DNA from: Flavobacteriales bacterium
GTDB taxonomy: Bacteria > Bacteroidota > Bacteroidia > Flavobacteriales_D > Sanyastnellaceae
DNA: 64,000 nucleotides
Assembly: GCA_015665315.1 (NCBI GenBank)
Contig: JADFAK010000001.1
Coordinates: 29,970-93,969 of the forward strand
Reading direction: 5' to 3'
This document shows positions 9,085 to 17,525 of this stretch, piece after piece (within the stretch, counting starts at the first letter, position 1; every line of letters starts with the position of its first letter). The notes beneath the pieces were generated by a model. It was given only the letters and a program-made list of their open reading frames with translations, searched no databases and was not told the origin of the DNA. A program made the position numbers and the translations under genes.

Positions 9085-9098
9085 CACAAGGCAAATGT
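9085..9098 (+). repeat. Short hairpin-AAATG variant (GCACAAGGCAAATG)
   Basis: This is the 16-mer less one base in each arm: GC/GC stem, the same loop ACAAG, the same AAATG tail. It lies 5 bases after the regulator stop. Identical copies lie at 46234 and, inverted, at 36553. Confidence 0.6.
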
Positions 9099-9217
9099 TG
9101 CTACTCAGTAGTGTGCTATTTTGAACCGATAAAAGAAAATCCTGACGATCTGATTCCAAAAATCGAAGATTAGCTACCAATCATCGAAAACCGATAAAAC
9201 ATGCGATAAGAGCAGAG

Positions 9218-9225
9218 TAATTTTG
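9218..9225 (+). promoter_or_regulatory. Bacteroidota -7 promoter element TAATTTTG
   Basis: It matches TAnnTTTG and lies 34 bases before the ATG of the small gene at 9260. A clear -33 TTG is not obvious. Confidence 0.5.
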
Positions 9226-9259
9226 TGTCATCAAACCAGACAAACAAATTACTTTAGCT

Positions 9260-9577
9260 ATGAAGACGCTCAATACTTCAGTTCGATTCACCCTTCTTTT
9301 TCTGATTCTTATGACCATGCTCGCTGCATCAACGTCGGCCATGCCGTGCTATGAGATGGACATGCACGACCAATTGATTTCGAGCATCGCCCCGAGTTAC
9401 ATGGAATCGGACATTGATATTGCAACAGGCGGTGGGATTGGTTCAATAACCGATTTATTTCCTGAATCGGCTTGGTTGTCCGATTCGGAATATTTCTTTC
9501 ATGTACTCATCTTGTTGTTCGCAGGAGGGGCCGTGGTTCTGAAATCAGAAGGTTCGCGAAACTTTCTACTTGGCTAG
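9260..9577 (+). CDS. Small secreted/membrane protein, unknown
   Basis: A 105-residue protein with a signal-like hydrophobic start (FTLLFLILMTMLAASTSA) and a second hydrophobic stretch near the C-terminus (FFHVLILLFAGGAVVL). The middle is acidic with a glycine patch (IATGGGIGS). I recognise no family. It follows the H-NOX operon on the same strand but has its own promoter-like element, so it may be a target of that regulator; that is inference only. Confidence 0.6.
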   Translation: MKTLNTSVRFTLLFLILMTMLAASTSAMPCYEMDMHDQLISSIAPSYMESDIDIATGGGIGSITDLFPESAWLSDSEYFFHVLILLFAGGAVVLKSEGSRNFLLG

Positions 9578-9687
9578 AGAATGATCAATGCCAAAACAAT
9601 GAACAGGACGACGATAAAAATATAGTACCAAAAATCTACAAACCAAGGAAAGTACTGTTTGTAAAACGACTTCAATTTATTCAACAT
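9574..9687 (-). CDS. Candidate 37-residue single-span membrane peptide
   Basis: A minus-strand frame starting at an ATG at 9687 encodes MLNKLKSFYKQYF followed by a long hydrophobic run of aromatic, Ile, Val and Leu residues. It overlaps the end of the opposite-strand gene by 4 bases. No ribosome-binding signal or homolog is evident to me. It may be a chance frame. Confidence 0.25.
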   Translation of the reverse strand: MLNKLKSFYKQYFPWFVDFWYYIFIVVLFIVLALIIL

Positions 9688-9747
9688 AGCAATGCACAGT
9701 AGAATAAGCAATTCATAATTATCCTGAGGGTTGGTTGCCTCAAAGAG

Positions 9748-9777
9748 AAACAGGCTGCCCACTAGGCAGTCTGTTTT
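9748..9777. terminator. Strong intrinsic hairpin
   Basis: AAACAG-G-CTGCC pairs with GGCAG-T-CTGTTT around a CACTA loop, followed by T-rich sequence. It lies 17 bases beyond the stop of the 24-codon minus-strand reading frame at 9794-9868 and could end that transcript. In the plus direction it lies about 170 bases beyond the gene at 9260. Confidence 0.65.
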
Positions 9778-9793
9778 ATTAACAGACCTTACA

Positions 9794-9868
9794 TCACGGA
9801 GTTAAGATGACATAAATGCTAATAATCGTAATAAGGGCAAGCACGTATTTCTTTACTGCGGGACTCAT
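9794..9868 (-). CDS. Candidate 24-residue membrane microprotein
   Basis: The frame reads MSPAVKKYVLAL, then a hydrophobic stretch ending YVILTP and a TGA. It has one basic N-terminal turn plus one membrane span. The strong terminator hairpin lies just downstream in the same direction, which supports a short transcript. Nothing else identifies it. Confidence 0.3.
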   Translation of the reverse strand: MSPAVKKYVLALITIISIYVILTP

Positions 9869-9990
9869 AATAAACGATTTTTTCGATTCTCATCACGGGC
9901 GAATGTGACTTGTTGAAGTAAAAGTCGTCATAATCACGCGCGCTGCTACATGTAGGCCATGCACTTATCAACCTGCTACACTTGATAGAG

Positions 9991-10323
9991 ATGTTTGAAA
10001 TATCAGAAAACGAAATCGATGGATCTTATTGTTTCCAACTAATCCAAGACGGAAAAGTACTTCTAACCAGCACGAAATTCACAGATGTTCGAAGTGCCAA
10101 GAAAGTCATGGAAGAAACTTTGGCATTGCAAGCGAGAGGAGGCCTCGGTTTTAAGGTGGTCCCAAGAAAAAGCGGCTATTATTTATATCTCATGACTCTG
10201 GGGCATGCTGAAATTGCTCGAAGCGCGAAATTTGACGAAAAAGCCAAGTGTGTAGAATTGGCTCAGGGAATTCTTTCAAAGATTATCAGGAAGAATTCGA
10301 TGCAACTTACTGCGGATCAATAA
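9991..10323 (+). CDS. YegP-like protein with two DUF1508-type repeats
   Basis: A 110-residue cytoplasmic protein built of two similar halves. The first is MFEISENEIDGSYCFQLI followed by GKVLLTSTKF. The second is GFKVVPRKSGYYLYLM followed by HAEIARSAKF. Each half has the short strand, strand, 'xSxxF', helix order of the DUF1508/YegP repeat. I chose the ATG over a TTG three codons upstream. The end overlaps the end of the convergent haem-binding gene by 17 bases. The family has no firmly known function. Confidence 0.6.
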   Translation: MFEISENEIDGSYCFQLIQDGKVLLTSTKFTDVRSAKKVMEETLALQARGGLGFKVVPRKSGYYLYLMTLGHAEIARSAKFDEKAKCVELAQGILSKIIRKNSMQLTADQ

Positions 10324-10777
10324 TCGGACCTGCGGCCACACCACCTAACCATGTCACCAGAGCGACTCTATCGTCTTCCGACAACCTAGCCTCGGGGTGG
10401 GTGAAGGTGTACACAAATACAGGCATATGCTTCAACTCAACTTCTTCTTGCATCTCCTCTAAAGCGTCGACTTTGTCTTTATCATTCAAAGTAGCCCACT
10501 CACTCAAATTCAAATGCTTGCGACCGTTGGTTATATGTCCGTTCAACCACCAACTTACTGGAGCGATATTGCTATACCAAGGAAAACTTGTTTCATTGGA
10601 ATGACAGTCATAACAAGCACTCTTTAGCATATCGGCCATTGGACCATCGGCATTTGTCACAGCGAAAAAGTCATTTTCAGGGAGCGACTCAGGGAGAGTC
10701 TTGTCGATTTGGAAGAACTGCATGATGATGAAAATCACTAGCAGACCGATGTATATGTATTTCTTCTTGGCTTTCAT
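10307..10777 (-). CDS. Membrane-anchored haem-binding domain protein (CxxCH)
   Basis: A 156-residue protein with an N-terminal membrane anchor (about 8-24) and one c-type haem attachment site C55-Y-D-C58-H59. The sequence SNETSFPWYSNIAPVSWW after it is typical of the Bacteroidota haem-binding domain family (Haem_bd). A C-terminal helical part includes LSEDDRVALVTWL. It should face the periplasm and carry electrons or sense redox state. It overlaps the convergent gene at its end. Confidence 0.9.
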   Translation of the reverse strand: MKAKKKYIYIGLLVIFIIMQFFQIDKTLPESLPENDFFAVTNADGPMADMLKSACYDCHSNETSFPWYSNIAPVSWWLNGHITNGRKHLNLSEWATLNDKDKVDALEEMQEEVELKHMPVFVYTFTHPEARLSEDDRVALVTWLGGVAAGPIIDPQ

Positions 10778-10949
10778 GCTGACTTGAATTTGACCGCAAG
10801 ATACGAGATTGACAAATTTATTTTGCTCTTACACGCTCGACCGAGGTGGACTTGTATGGCTCGTACTGTGAATCGATCATCTGGACAAAAAAACTTACGT
10901 TGTAACAGACTGTGCTGCGGACTGTGTTGTTTCGGCTAAGAAATACAAG

Positions 10950-10966
10950 CATTTGCGCGCATGCGC
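10950..10966 (-). repeat. Hairpin-AAATG element, GCGC-ATGC-GCGC-AAATG
   Basis: A 4-bp GCGC/GCGC stem with loop ATGC and tail AAATG, read on the minus strand. It is intergenic, upstream of the haem-binding gene. Confidence 0.5.
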
Positions 10967-11020
10967 CAGCCCTATTAAAGCCTTTTGAAGACGGAGATGA
11001 GTGATTGTAAAACAGAAGAA

Positions 11021-12157
11021 TTACTGACTAATTTGGAGGTCGAGGATCCAGGTGTGGTAGCTGACTAGATGCAAGATGAAAACCAAGGCAAAAGCCAGGG
11101 AAGGTCGTTTTAAATCGTGCACGGTGCTTCCCAGAATTAGAAAGAGAGGGAAAAGAATGGATACAAAACGTGGCATGGAGGCGACTGATCCCGAACAGAG
11201 GGGGAGGAGTAAACTCACTACGATTAAGGCATTGAGGCTTGTGGGTAGTTTTTTTCGATTCCAAAAGGCGTAAATGATAACGGCTATGGTGAAAAAGGAA
11301 TTGAATTGTGTGGTAAAATCGCCTCGATTGAAAAAGGAAGCCAGGGGAAAAGATAACTCACGGTACCAACCATCTTGTGCGATGCTGAAAGCGAAGAAAT
11401 AACCTGTCATGTGCAACTGGTAGAATCCGTATGCTACAAAGGTGATGGGAGCTGTGACGAAGGCGACTGACCTGCCAATGTTTTTGAAATGGATGATCTC
11501 CTGCCAGTTGAATTTCCACTTATGCAGTAAGCCTGTTTGCTCTAAATGGTAAAGATACAAGGGCAATAATACCACGATGCCGTTTGGTCGCAACAAAGTA
11601 AGGGGGATCAAGAAAAGAGCGAGGAGAATGTATTTTTTATAGTGGATGCTCAGGAAACAGAGAAGCATAAACGAAAAGAAGAGCGCTTCGGTATAAAACA
11701 TGGAGAAGTAAAAGGAAAAGGGGAAACTGAAGAGGAGCAAGGTGCTGGTGAGCGCTTTGGAGGAATCTTGGAAGAAGCTTTGGGCAAACCAGTACATGGA
11801 AAGAATGGCGATGATGGAGAATACTATGCTCCAGATCAACGAACTGTTGTTGTAGTTGATTTTCAGACTATCCATCGTGAATGCGTTAAGCATCGGGTAA
11901 AAGGGAAAAAAGGCCCATGGGCTTTGCTTGCAGTTGGCTCCTTCGGAGTAGCCCAATTCGCGTTTTTCGTGCACTACGGGGTAGCCATTGTCGGTAATTT
12001 TCTTGTACCAATAGGCGTCGTTCTTTTTGGCGATGGTGATGTAAGAACGGTAGGCCGACTTATCCTCAAATTCGGGATTGGTGAGCATGGGAATAAGGAG
12101 GTAAACCAGTTTGATTCCTAGGATGAATGCAACTAGAAGAATAACATGTTTACCCAT
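11021..12157 (-). CDS. Polytopic mannosyltransferase-like protein (PIG-V type)
   Basis: A 378-residue membrane protein with about nine to ten hydrophobic spans. It has the luminal first loop of GT-C enzymes (KKNDAYWYKKITDNGYP), WAFFPFYPML, LLRPNGIVVLLPLYLY and a late MPRFVSILFPLFL block. These resemble the PIG-V/mannosyltransferase family, which transfers mannose from a polyprenyl-phosphate sugar. Donor and acceptor are unknown. It stands alone between convergent or unlinked genes. Confidence 0.7.
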   Translation of the reverse strand: MGKHVILLVAFILGIKLVYLLIPMLTNPEFEDKSAYRSYITIAKKNDAYWYKKITDNGYPVVHEKRELGYSEGANCKQSPWAFFPFYPMLNAFTMDSLKINYNNSSLIWSIVFSIIAILSMYWFAQSFFQDSSKALTSTLLLFSFPFSFYFSMFYTEALFFSFMLLCFLSIHYKKYILLALFLIPLTLLRPNGIVVLLPLYLYHLEQTGLLHKWKFNWQEIIHFKNIGRSVAFVTAPITFVAYGFYQLHMTGYFFAFSIAQDGWYRELSFPLASFFNRGDFTTQFNSFFTIAVIIYAFWNRKKLPTSLNALIVVSLLLPLCSGSVASMPRFVSILFPLFLILGSTVHDLKRPSLAFALVFILHLVSYHTWILDLQISQ

Positions 12158-12216
12158 CGGCTTGCGATTTACTTCTTTTAATTCAATTACAACTCTCGTT
12201 CGCTAGGCGAAATAAT

Positions 12217-12230
12217 ATTTGCCTTTAGGC
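12217..12230 (-). repeat. Hairpin-AAAT element, GCC-TAAA-GGC-AAAT
   Basis: A 3-bp stem with a 4-nt loop; the tail reads AAATA rather than AAATG. It is intergenic. Confidence 0.35.
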
Positions 12231-12258
12231 TTAAAAATCCAAGGTAGAATATCTTGTG

Positions 12259-12561
12259 CTAAACCTCGGCGCTATTCCATTCTCGTCGGATGCTCCAAGC
12301 TTCAGGTTTATTGGAGAATCCAGCTTTTGTGAGAGGCCAAACTTCCCTAAAAACAGCACTGTGTCGGTACTTCTCAAGAAACTCAGGGCCTTCCCAATGT
12401 GAATAAGTGAAGAAAATATTCGGATTGTCGACATCGCGCAAGAGCTCCAGATGAATGCATCCTTCGGCTCCTCGAATGTGTGTTTTATATGTATCAAAGA
12501 CCTGCTTAAACTCGTCCACGAATTCGGGACGGAAGGTCATTTTAACGATTCTGATTAGCAT
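12259..12561 (-). CDS. Antibiotic biosynthesis monooxygenase (ABM) domain protein
   Basis: A 100-residue ferredoxin-like ABM domain: MLIRIVKMTFRPEFVDEFKQVF, GAEGCIHLELLRDVDNP and FFTYSHWEGPEFLEKYRHS are the usual strand-helix blocks (compare YgiN). It probably acts on a quinone-like or stress-derived aromatic. It overlaps the end of the SAM hydrolase gene by 20 bases, so the two are co-transcribed. No role in antibiotic synthesis is implied. Confidence 0.85.
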   Translation of the reverse strand: MLIRIVKMTFRPEFVDEFKQVFDTYKTHIRGAEGCIHLELLRDVDNPNIFFTYSHWEGPEFLEKYRHSAVFREVWPLTKAGFSNKPEAWSIRREWNSAEV

Positions 12562-13354
12562 TGAATTCTATTCTAACGATGTCATTTGTCTTGAGTCCGA
12601 AAAGAGAATTGGCGCCACCGCCGCTTCCTGGAGCTCCTTTGTTAATGGCGATTTCCAAGAAATCTGAGTGGCTAAAAAGTGCCATTCCCATGCCCTCGGG
12701 TACGTCGTGGTAATTCTTGTGGATTTTCCGAATGTCCAAGCTGGCTTTTCGAAACATAATGGCGAAATCACGGCCTTTGCCCACGTCTTTGAAAAGTGCA
12801 CGGGTGATATTGGTGATGACATTTCCATATACATCGATATGGATGACACTCCCTTTGATCACATTCTCCTCAACGACCGCTCGGAAATTAGACATGTCTT
12901 TGAGTGATTCTATACGCTTGCCAATAACCTCAGGAGTTCCTCCACGAGCGAGGTGAGCTGCGGCTTTTACGAATAGATTCTTGGTTGGAAAAGTACTTTC
13001 GTCGGTGTCCTGAGTTAGGTTGAGTTCGAATTTATTGTCGGGGACATGGTCAAACAACAAGGAGTGCAATCCGTCATCACCGCCGATAAAGTAATGGCCT
13101 TTGTGTTCAATGATAACATGCTTGTTTTCCAAGGTGAGCTCGGAATTGACGCCGACAATATGAATGGTGCCTTTTGGAAATTCCTTCCAACATCCACGTA
13201 GAATATAGGCAGCTTGACGCGTGTCAAAGGCCCCAATATGATGCGAGATATCCACAATTTGAATATCGGGCACCTGACGGTACAAGGCTCCTTTCACCGC
13301 GGCGACGTAGTAGTCAGTCGTTCCTAAATCCGAAGTTAGCGTAATTACTCTCAT
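12542..13354 (-). CDS. SAM hydrolase / SAM hydroxide adenosyltransferase family (DUF62)
   Basis: A 270-residue member of the chlorinase/fluorinase fold family. It starts MRVITLTSDLGTTDYYV, has VDISHHI, RGCWKEFPKGTIHIVGV and GGDDGLHSLLF, and a C-terminal barrel with HIDVYGNVITNIT. Most bacterial members use water to split S-adenosylmethionine into adenosine and methionine rather than halogenate. It is translationally coupled to the ABM gene downstream. Confidence 0.92.
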   Translation of the reverse strand: MRVITLTSDLGTTDYYVAAVKGALYRQVPDIQIVDISHHIGAFDTRQAAYILRGCWKEFPKGTIHIVGVNSELTLENKHVIIEHKGHYFIGGDDGLHSLLFDHVPDNKFELNLTQDTDESTFPTKNLFVKAAAHLARGGTPEVIGKRIESLKDMSNFRAVVEENVIKGSVIHIDVYGNVITNITRALFKDVGKGRDFAIMFRKASLDIRKIHKNYHDVPEGMGMALFSHSDFLEIAINKGAPGSGGGANSLFGLKTNDIVRIEFNANQNR

Positions 13355-13472
13355 CTGCTGGCCTTACTCGTGTTATGCAAACGGATTATTCTTTTCTTTG
13401 TGTAAAATTAACCAATAAGAAGTGGCGGCATCAAGCTACTTCGCCCAGTTTTCAACACGAAAAGCGTAACAC

Positions 13473-14423
13473 TTGCAAGAGAAGGAAATTGAAGTTCCCA
13501 TTGTTGATCCCCGCGAGCTATATGGTTCCAATGATCAACGCCTAGCTATTATCAAAAAGCACTTTGCCAAACTCAGAATTGTAGCCCGAGGAAATGTCAT
13601 CAAAATAGCAGGTGATCCGGCTGAAATAGAACGATTTGAGGGGAAGTTTGCCGAGCTTATTGCCCACATGGAAAGTTTCAACTCGATTGACGAACATCAG
13701 TTGTTGAACATCCTCCAGTCGGGTATGCCTACCACTTTTCGAAGCGACAAAGCCGAAATTCTAGTCTTCGGCCCGGCCGGATTGCAAGTCCGCGCTCGCA
13801 CAGAGAACCAACAATGCATCGTCGACGCCGCGAAAACCAATGACATGGTGTTTGCCGTAGGCCCTGCTGGAACTGGAAAAACCTATACCGCGGTCGCTCT
13901 GGCTGTTCGTGCACTCAAAAACAAAGAGGTAAAACGAATTATCCTTACCCGACCGGCGGTTGAAGCTGGTGAAAGTTTGGGCTTCCTGCCAGGTGATCTC
14001 AAAGAAAAACTCGATCCATACCTCCAGCCACTCTACGACGCGCTGATGGATATGGTGCATTACGATAAGCTTGCCGACTGGATGGAGAAGGGGACTATTC
14101 AGATTGCTCCTTTGGCTTTTATGCGCGGACGAACCTTGGACAAGGCTTTTGTGATCTTGGACGAGGCCCAAAACACGACCATTCCGCAAATGAAGATGTT
14201 CCTCACGCGGATGGGGTCTTCGGCGAAGTTTGTCATCACCGGGGATGAATCGCAGGTGGATTTACCGAATCGTCAGCCCAGCGGACTAGTCAAGGCGGTC
14301 AAATTACTTGATAAGACCGAAGGAATAGCCATTGTAAAGCTGGATGGCCGCGATGTGATCCGACACCGATTGGTGAAAAAGGTCATTACCGCCTTTGAAA
14401 TTGATGAAAGAGGTAAGTCTTAG
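13473..14423 (+). CDS. phoH: PhoH family ATPase
   Basis: A 316-residue P-loop protein. An N-terminal KH-like part (IVDPRELYGSNDQRLAIIKKHFAKLRIVARG) precedes the ATPase. Walker A is GPAGTGKT (130-137) and Walker B is VILDEAQN (DEAQ at 230-233), with ITGDESQVDLPN and the terminal RHRLVKKVI block. PhoH-like proteins are linked to RNA metabolism and ribosome maturation. The start must be TTG: the next ATG would remove the conserved N-terminus. It is followed by purC after 73 bases. Confidence 0.95.
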   Translation: MQEKEIEVPIVDPRELYGSNDQRLAIIKKHFAKLRIVARGNVIKIAGDPAEIERFEGKFAELIAHMESFNSIDEHQLLNILQSGMPTTFRSDKAEILVFGPAGLQVRARTENQQCIVDAAKTNDMVFAVGPAGTGKTYTAVALAVRALKNKEVKRIILTRPAVEAGESLGFLPGDLKEKLDPYLQPLYDALMDMVHYDKLADWMEKGTIQIAPLAFMRGRTLDKAFVILDEAQNTTIPQMKMFLTRMGSSAKFVITGDESQVDLPNRQPSGLVKAVKLLDKTEGIAIVKLDGRDVIRHRLVKKVITAFEIDERGKS

Positions 14424-14496
14424 TGTAAAAAACTACGCGAAAACATGCATCTCCTTTTACAGAGTTGCTTTCCTTTGCATTTCATTTTATTAGCTC

Positions 14497-15444
14497 ATGA
14501 AAACGCTTGATACGACCAATTTAACTTTGCCCGGACAAACGAATGTCTATCACGGCAAAGTGCGCGATGTATATACGCTAGAGAACGATTTGTTGGTGAT
14601 GGTCGCATCCGACCGCATATCGGCATTTGACGTGGTTTTGCCACGTGGAATTCCCTACAAAGGGCAGGTGCTGAATCAGTTGGCTGGGATCTTTTTGGAT
14701 GCGACGGCCGATATCGTTCCGAATTGGAAAATTGCTTCGCCCGACCCGAACGTGACTATTGGCCATGCTTGCGAGACTTTTCGCGTAGAAATGGTTATCC
14801 GCGGGTACCTCACAGGACACGCTTGGCGAACCTATAAAAGCGGGGAGCGGGTGCTTTGTGGTGTGACAATGCCGGAAGGAATGAAGGAACACGACAAGTT
14901 TCCCGAGCCTATTATTACGCCAGCAACCAAGGCCGATGAAGGGCACGATGAAGATATAAGCCGTGAAGAAATCTTGGCGCAGAATATAATTCCTGAAGCC
15001 TATTACCTCCAACTGGAAGACTATACACGCAAGTTGTTCCAGCGAGGTACTGAGATTGCTGCCGAGCGCGGATTGATCCTAGTTGATACCAAGTATGAAT
15101 TTGGTGTAAAAGATGGCAAGGTGTATTTGATCGATGAAATTCACACGCCTGATTCATCGCGGTATTTTTATTCGGAAGGCTACCAAGAGCGCCAAGACAA
15201 AGGAGAGGAGCAAAAACAACTTTCCAAGGAGTTTGTCCGCGAATGGTTGATGGAGAACGGATTTATGGGCAAGGAGGGACAACAAGTCCCAGAGATGACC
15301 GATGAGTTTGTGGATCTTGTGAGCAAGCGATACATCGAATTATTCGAGATTGTGACAGGCACAACTTTTACGCCTGAGGCAAGTGAGAATCCTGAAGCAC
15401 GCGTGCACCAGAATATCGTGAATTACATGGCATTGGAATGTTAA
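14497..15444 (+). CDS. purC: Phosphoribosylaminoimidazole-succinocarboxamide synthase
   Basis: A 315-residue SAICAR synthetase of de novo purine synthesis; it joins CAIR and aspartate using ATP. It shows the opening [53 protein letters not shown] and [13 protein letters not shown] with its catalytic acidic residues. The length fits the longer eukaryotic-like or Bacteroidota form. phoH, purC, tsaC and cca run in one direction with short gaps, a likely shared transcript. Confidence 0.98.
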   Translation: MKTLDTTNLTLPGQTNVYHGKVRDVYTLENDLLVMVASDRISAFDVVLPRGIPYKGQVLNQLAGIFLDATADIVPNWKIASPDPNVTIGHACETFRVEMVIRGYLTGHAWRTYKSGERVLCGVTMPEGMKEHDKFPEPIITPATKADEGHDEDISREEILAQNIIPEAYYLQLEDYTRKLFQRGTEIAAERGLILVDTKYEFGVKDGKVYLIDEIHTPDSSRYFYSEGYQERQDKGEEQKQLSKEFVREWLMENGFMGKEGQQVPEMTDEFVDLVSKRYIELFEIVTGTTFTPEASENPEARVHQNIVNYMALEC

Positions 15445-15470
15445 TGCATTGAATGAGCTTTAATTTTTAG

Positions 15471-15483
15471 GCCTTTGGCAAAT
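15471..15483 (+). repeat. Hairpin-AAAT element, GCC-TTT-GGC-AAAT
   Basis: A 3-bp stem with a 3-nt loop spanning the TTG start codon of tsaC; the tail reads AAATC. It may instead affect translation start. Confidence 0.35.
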
Positions 15484-16056
15484 CAAAAGACAGACTTCTC
15501 AAGCGAACTGAAACAAGCGGTAGACACTCTGAAAGCCGGTGGGGTAATCCTTTATCCGACCGATACTGTGTGGGGATTGGGCTGCGATGCCACCAACCAA
15601 GCGGCGGTTGACAAGTTACGCGATATCAAAGGGCGGGAAGACGATAAAGGCATGTTGGTCCTGCTTTCGGATGACGGTCAGCTGCAGCGTTTCGTGCGTG
15701 AAGTACCTGAAGTCGCTTGGGACTTGATCGACAGCGTTGAGAAGCCTACCACGATTATTTATCCTGAGGGCTATAATTTGGCCAAAGGGGTATGTGCTCC
15801 CGATGGTTCGATAGGGGTGCGCATTACGAAGGACGAGTTGTGTCAGTTTTTAGTACGCCGCATGAATCGGCCGCTGGTCAGTACTTCAGCCAATTTCAAG
15901 GGCGAGCCTTCGGCAAATGTTTTTTCGGAGATCGACCCGAAATTGCTCGAGCTAGTGGACTACGTCGTAGACGCCAAGTTTGAAAACACAGGGGACAAGG
16001 CGAGCACGCTCATCAAGTTGGGGCCGAGCGGACAAATAAAAATATTACGCCACTAG
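15475..16056 (+). CDS. tsaC: L-threonylcarbamoyladenylate synthase (Sua5/YciO/YrdC)
   Basis: A 193-residue YrdC-fold enzyme making TC-AMP from threonine, bicarbonate and ATP, the substrate for TsaD. It has GGVILYPTDTVWGLGCD, the KGRxxxKGM block, GSIGVRI and PLVSTSANFKGEPSA. It starts at TTG, since no ATG precedes the conserved strand. Hairpin-AAAT elements lie on its start codon (15471), in its body (15906) and on its stop codon (16049). cca follows after 10 bases. Confidence 0.95.
   Translation: MANQKTDFSSELKQAVDTLKAGGVILYPTDTVWGLGCDATNQAAVDKLRDIKGREDDKGMLVLLSDDGQLQRFVREVPEVAWDLIDSVEKPTTIIYPEGYNLAKGVCAPDGSIGVRITKDELCQFLVRRMNRPLVSTSANFKGEPSANVFSEIDPKLLELVDYVVDAKFENTGDKASTLIKLGPSGQIKILRH
15906..15919 (+). 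repeat. Hairpin-AAATG element, GCC-TTC-GGC-AAATG
   Basis: The stem-loop contains CTTCGG, the DNA form of the stable UUCG tetraloop, and is followed by AAATG. It is in the coding sense of tsaC (EPSANV). The same form occurs inverted at 59833 and, with an AAATA tail, at 41757. Confidence 0.5.
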
Positions 16057-16063
16057 GGCAAAT
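16049..16063 (+). repeat. Hairpin-AAAT element, GCC-ACTAG-GGC-AAAT
   Basis: A 3-bp stem with a 5-nt loop that contains the tsaC TAG stop codon; the tail reads AAATT. Confidence 0.35.
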
Positions 16064-16066
16064 TTC

Positions 16067-17482
16067 ATGAATTTGAAGCAACATATCGATCATCCTCTTT
16101 TTGCCATTATCGGCGAAGAAGCTGCTGCTATGGGGGTTCAGGCCTTTGCGATTGGCGGGTTTGTGAGGGATTTGATTCTCGACCGACCTGTAGTCGACGT
16201 GGATGTTGTGTGCGATGGCGACGGAATTACGCTTGCGCAACGATGTGCCGCGCGTGTTGGTTCGCCCAAAGTGAGCATTTTCAAAACTTTTGGTACGGCG
16301 CACTTTGCCTACGACGGATTCGATTGGGAATTTGTAGGAGCACGAAAAGAATCCTACTCCAAAGACTCCAGAAATCCAGTTGTTTCAGCCGGGACTTTGG
16401 AAGATGATCAGAAACGTCGCGACTTCACGATGAACGCCTTAGCGATCAGTCTGCAAGCCTCAAATTTCGGCGAAGTGATCGATCCTTTCAATGGTCTGAA
16501 CGCCATCGCCAAAGGTGAAATCAAAACTCCTCTAGATCCCGACATTACGTATAGCGACGACCCACTTCGCATGATGCGGGCAGTGAGATTTGCTTCACAA
16601 TTGAATTTTGTTCTAGATAATGAATCACTTGAAGCGATCAGTCGTAATGCGCATAGGATCAAGATTATAACGCAAGAACGAATCACGGTAGAAATCAACA
16701 AGATTATTGAGTCGAGCCGACCATCGGTTGGGTTCAAGTTGATGTTTAAAACCGGATTGCTTGAGCTGGTATTTCCGGAAATGCATCGATTGCAAGGGGT
16801 GGAAATTCGGGACGGACTAGCGCACAAAGACAACTTTTACCACACCCTCGAAGTGCTTGATAATGTGGCCGAGAACAGCGATGATTTGTGGTTGCGCTGG
16901 GCTGCGATCATGCACGATATTGCCAAGCCTCCAACCAAGCGATTTCAAAAGGGCCTAGGCTGGACTTTTCACGGACACGAAGACAAAGGTTCGCGCATGG
17001 TCCCCCGTATATTCAAGCGCATGCGCCTGCCCATGGACACCAAGATGAAGTTTGTCCAAAAACTGGTACTTCTACACTTGCGTCCGATTGCCCTTACGAA
17101 GGAAACCATCACCGATTCGGCCGTGCGCCGACTGGTTTTCGAGGCAGGTGAGGACATTGAAGCCCTCATGATCCTTTGTCGGGCCGATATTACCTCGAAG
17201 AACGAGCGTAAAGTCAAGCGTTACTTGGCCAACTACGAGAAAGTGCTCGAACGCATTGAAATCGTGGAAGAATCTGACCGCGTACGTAATTTCCAGCCGC
17301 CTGTAACAGGGGAGGAGATCATGGAGAAATTTGGCATTGGTCCTTGTCGAGAAATTGGCACATTGAAACAGCAGATCAAAGAAGCTATTCTAGACGGGAA
17401 GATTCCGAATGAGCACCAAGCGGCTTGGGAGTATACTTTGGAGATTGCTAAGGAGATGGGGTTGAGGCTTCGCGAGATATAG
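16067..17482 (+). CDS. cca: CCA tRNA nucleotidyltransferase with HD domain
   Basis: A 471-residue class II nucleotidyltransferase that builds or repairs the 3' CCA of tRNA. The head domain has GGFVRD (30-35) and the catalytic DVD (Asp44, Asp46), then RRDFTMNALA and DPLRMMRAVRFASQLNF. A C-terminal HD-type domain carries HTLEVLDN and MHDIAKP with FHGHEDKGSR, as in proteobacterial and Bacteroidota CCA enzymes with 2',3'-phosphatase activity. It is the last gene of the phoH-purC-tsaC-cca run. Confidence 0.97.
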   Translation: MNLKQHIDHPLFAIIGEEAAAMGVQAFAIGGFVRDLILDRPVVDVDVVCDGDGITLAQRCAARVGSPKVSIFKTFGTAHFAYDGFDWEFVGARKESYSKDSRNPVVSAGTLEDDQKRRDFTMNALAISLQASNFGEVIDPFNGLNAIAKGEIKTPLDPDITYSDDPLRMMRAVRFASQLNFVLDNESLEAISRNAHRIKIITQERITVEINKIIESSRPSVGFKLMFKTGLLELVFPEMHRLQGVEIRDGLAHKDNFYHTLEVLDNVAENSDDLWLRWAAIMHDIAKPPTKRFQKGLGWTFHGHEDKGSRMVPRIFKRMRLPMDTKMKFVQKLVLLHLRPIALTKETITDSAVRRLVFEAGEDIEALMILCRADITSKNERKVKRYLANYEKVLERIEIVEESDRVRNFQPPVTGEEIMEKFGIGPCREIGTLKQQIKEAILDGKIPNEHQAAWEYTLEIAKEMGLRLREI

Positions 17483-17525
17483 TTCGGACTACAAGTCGAA
17501 GATCAACTGTGCAACTCAGACCGTT

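Noticed and set aside
14186..14192. GCAAATG without an upstream pairing arm (also near 21276, 22792, 23212, 52352)
   Set aside because: Not counted as elements: no complementary bases 3-6 nt upstream. The one at 21276 is part of the mazG promoter.
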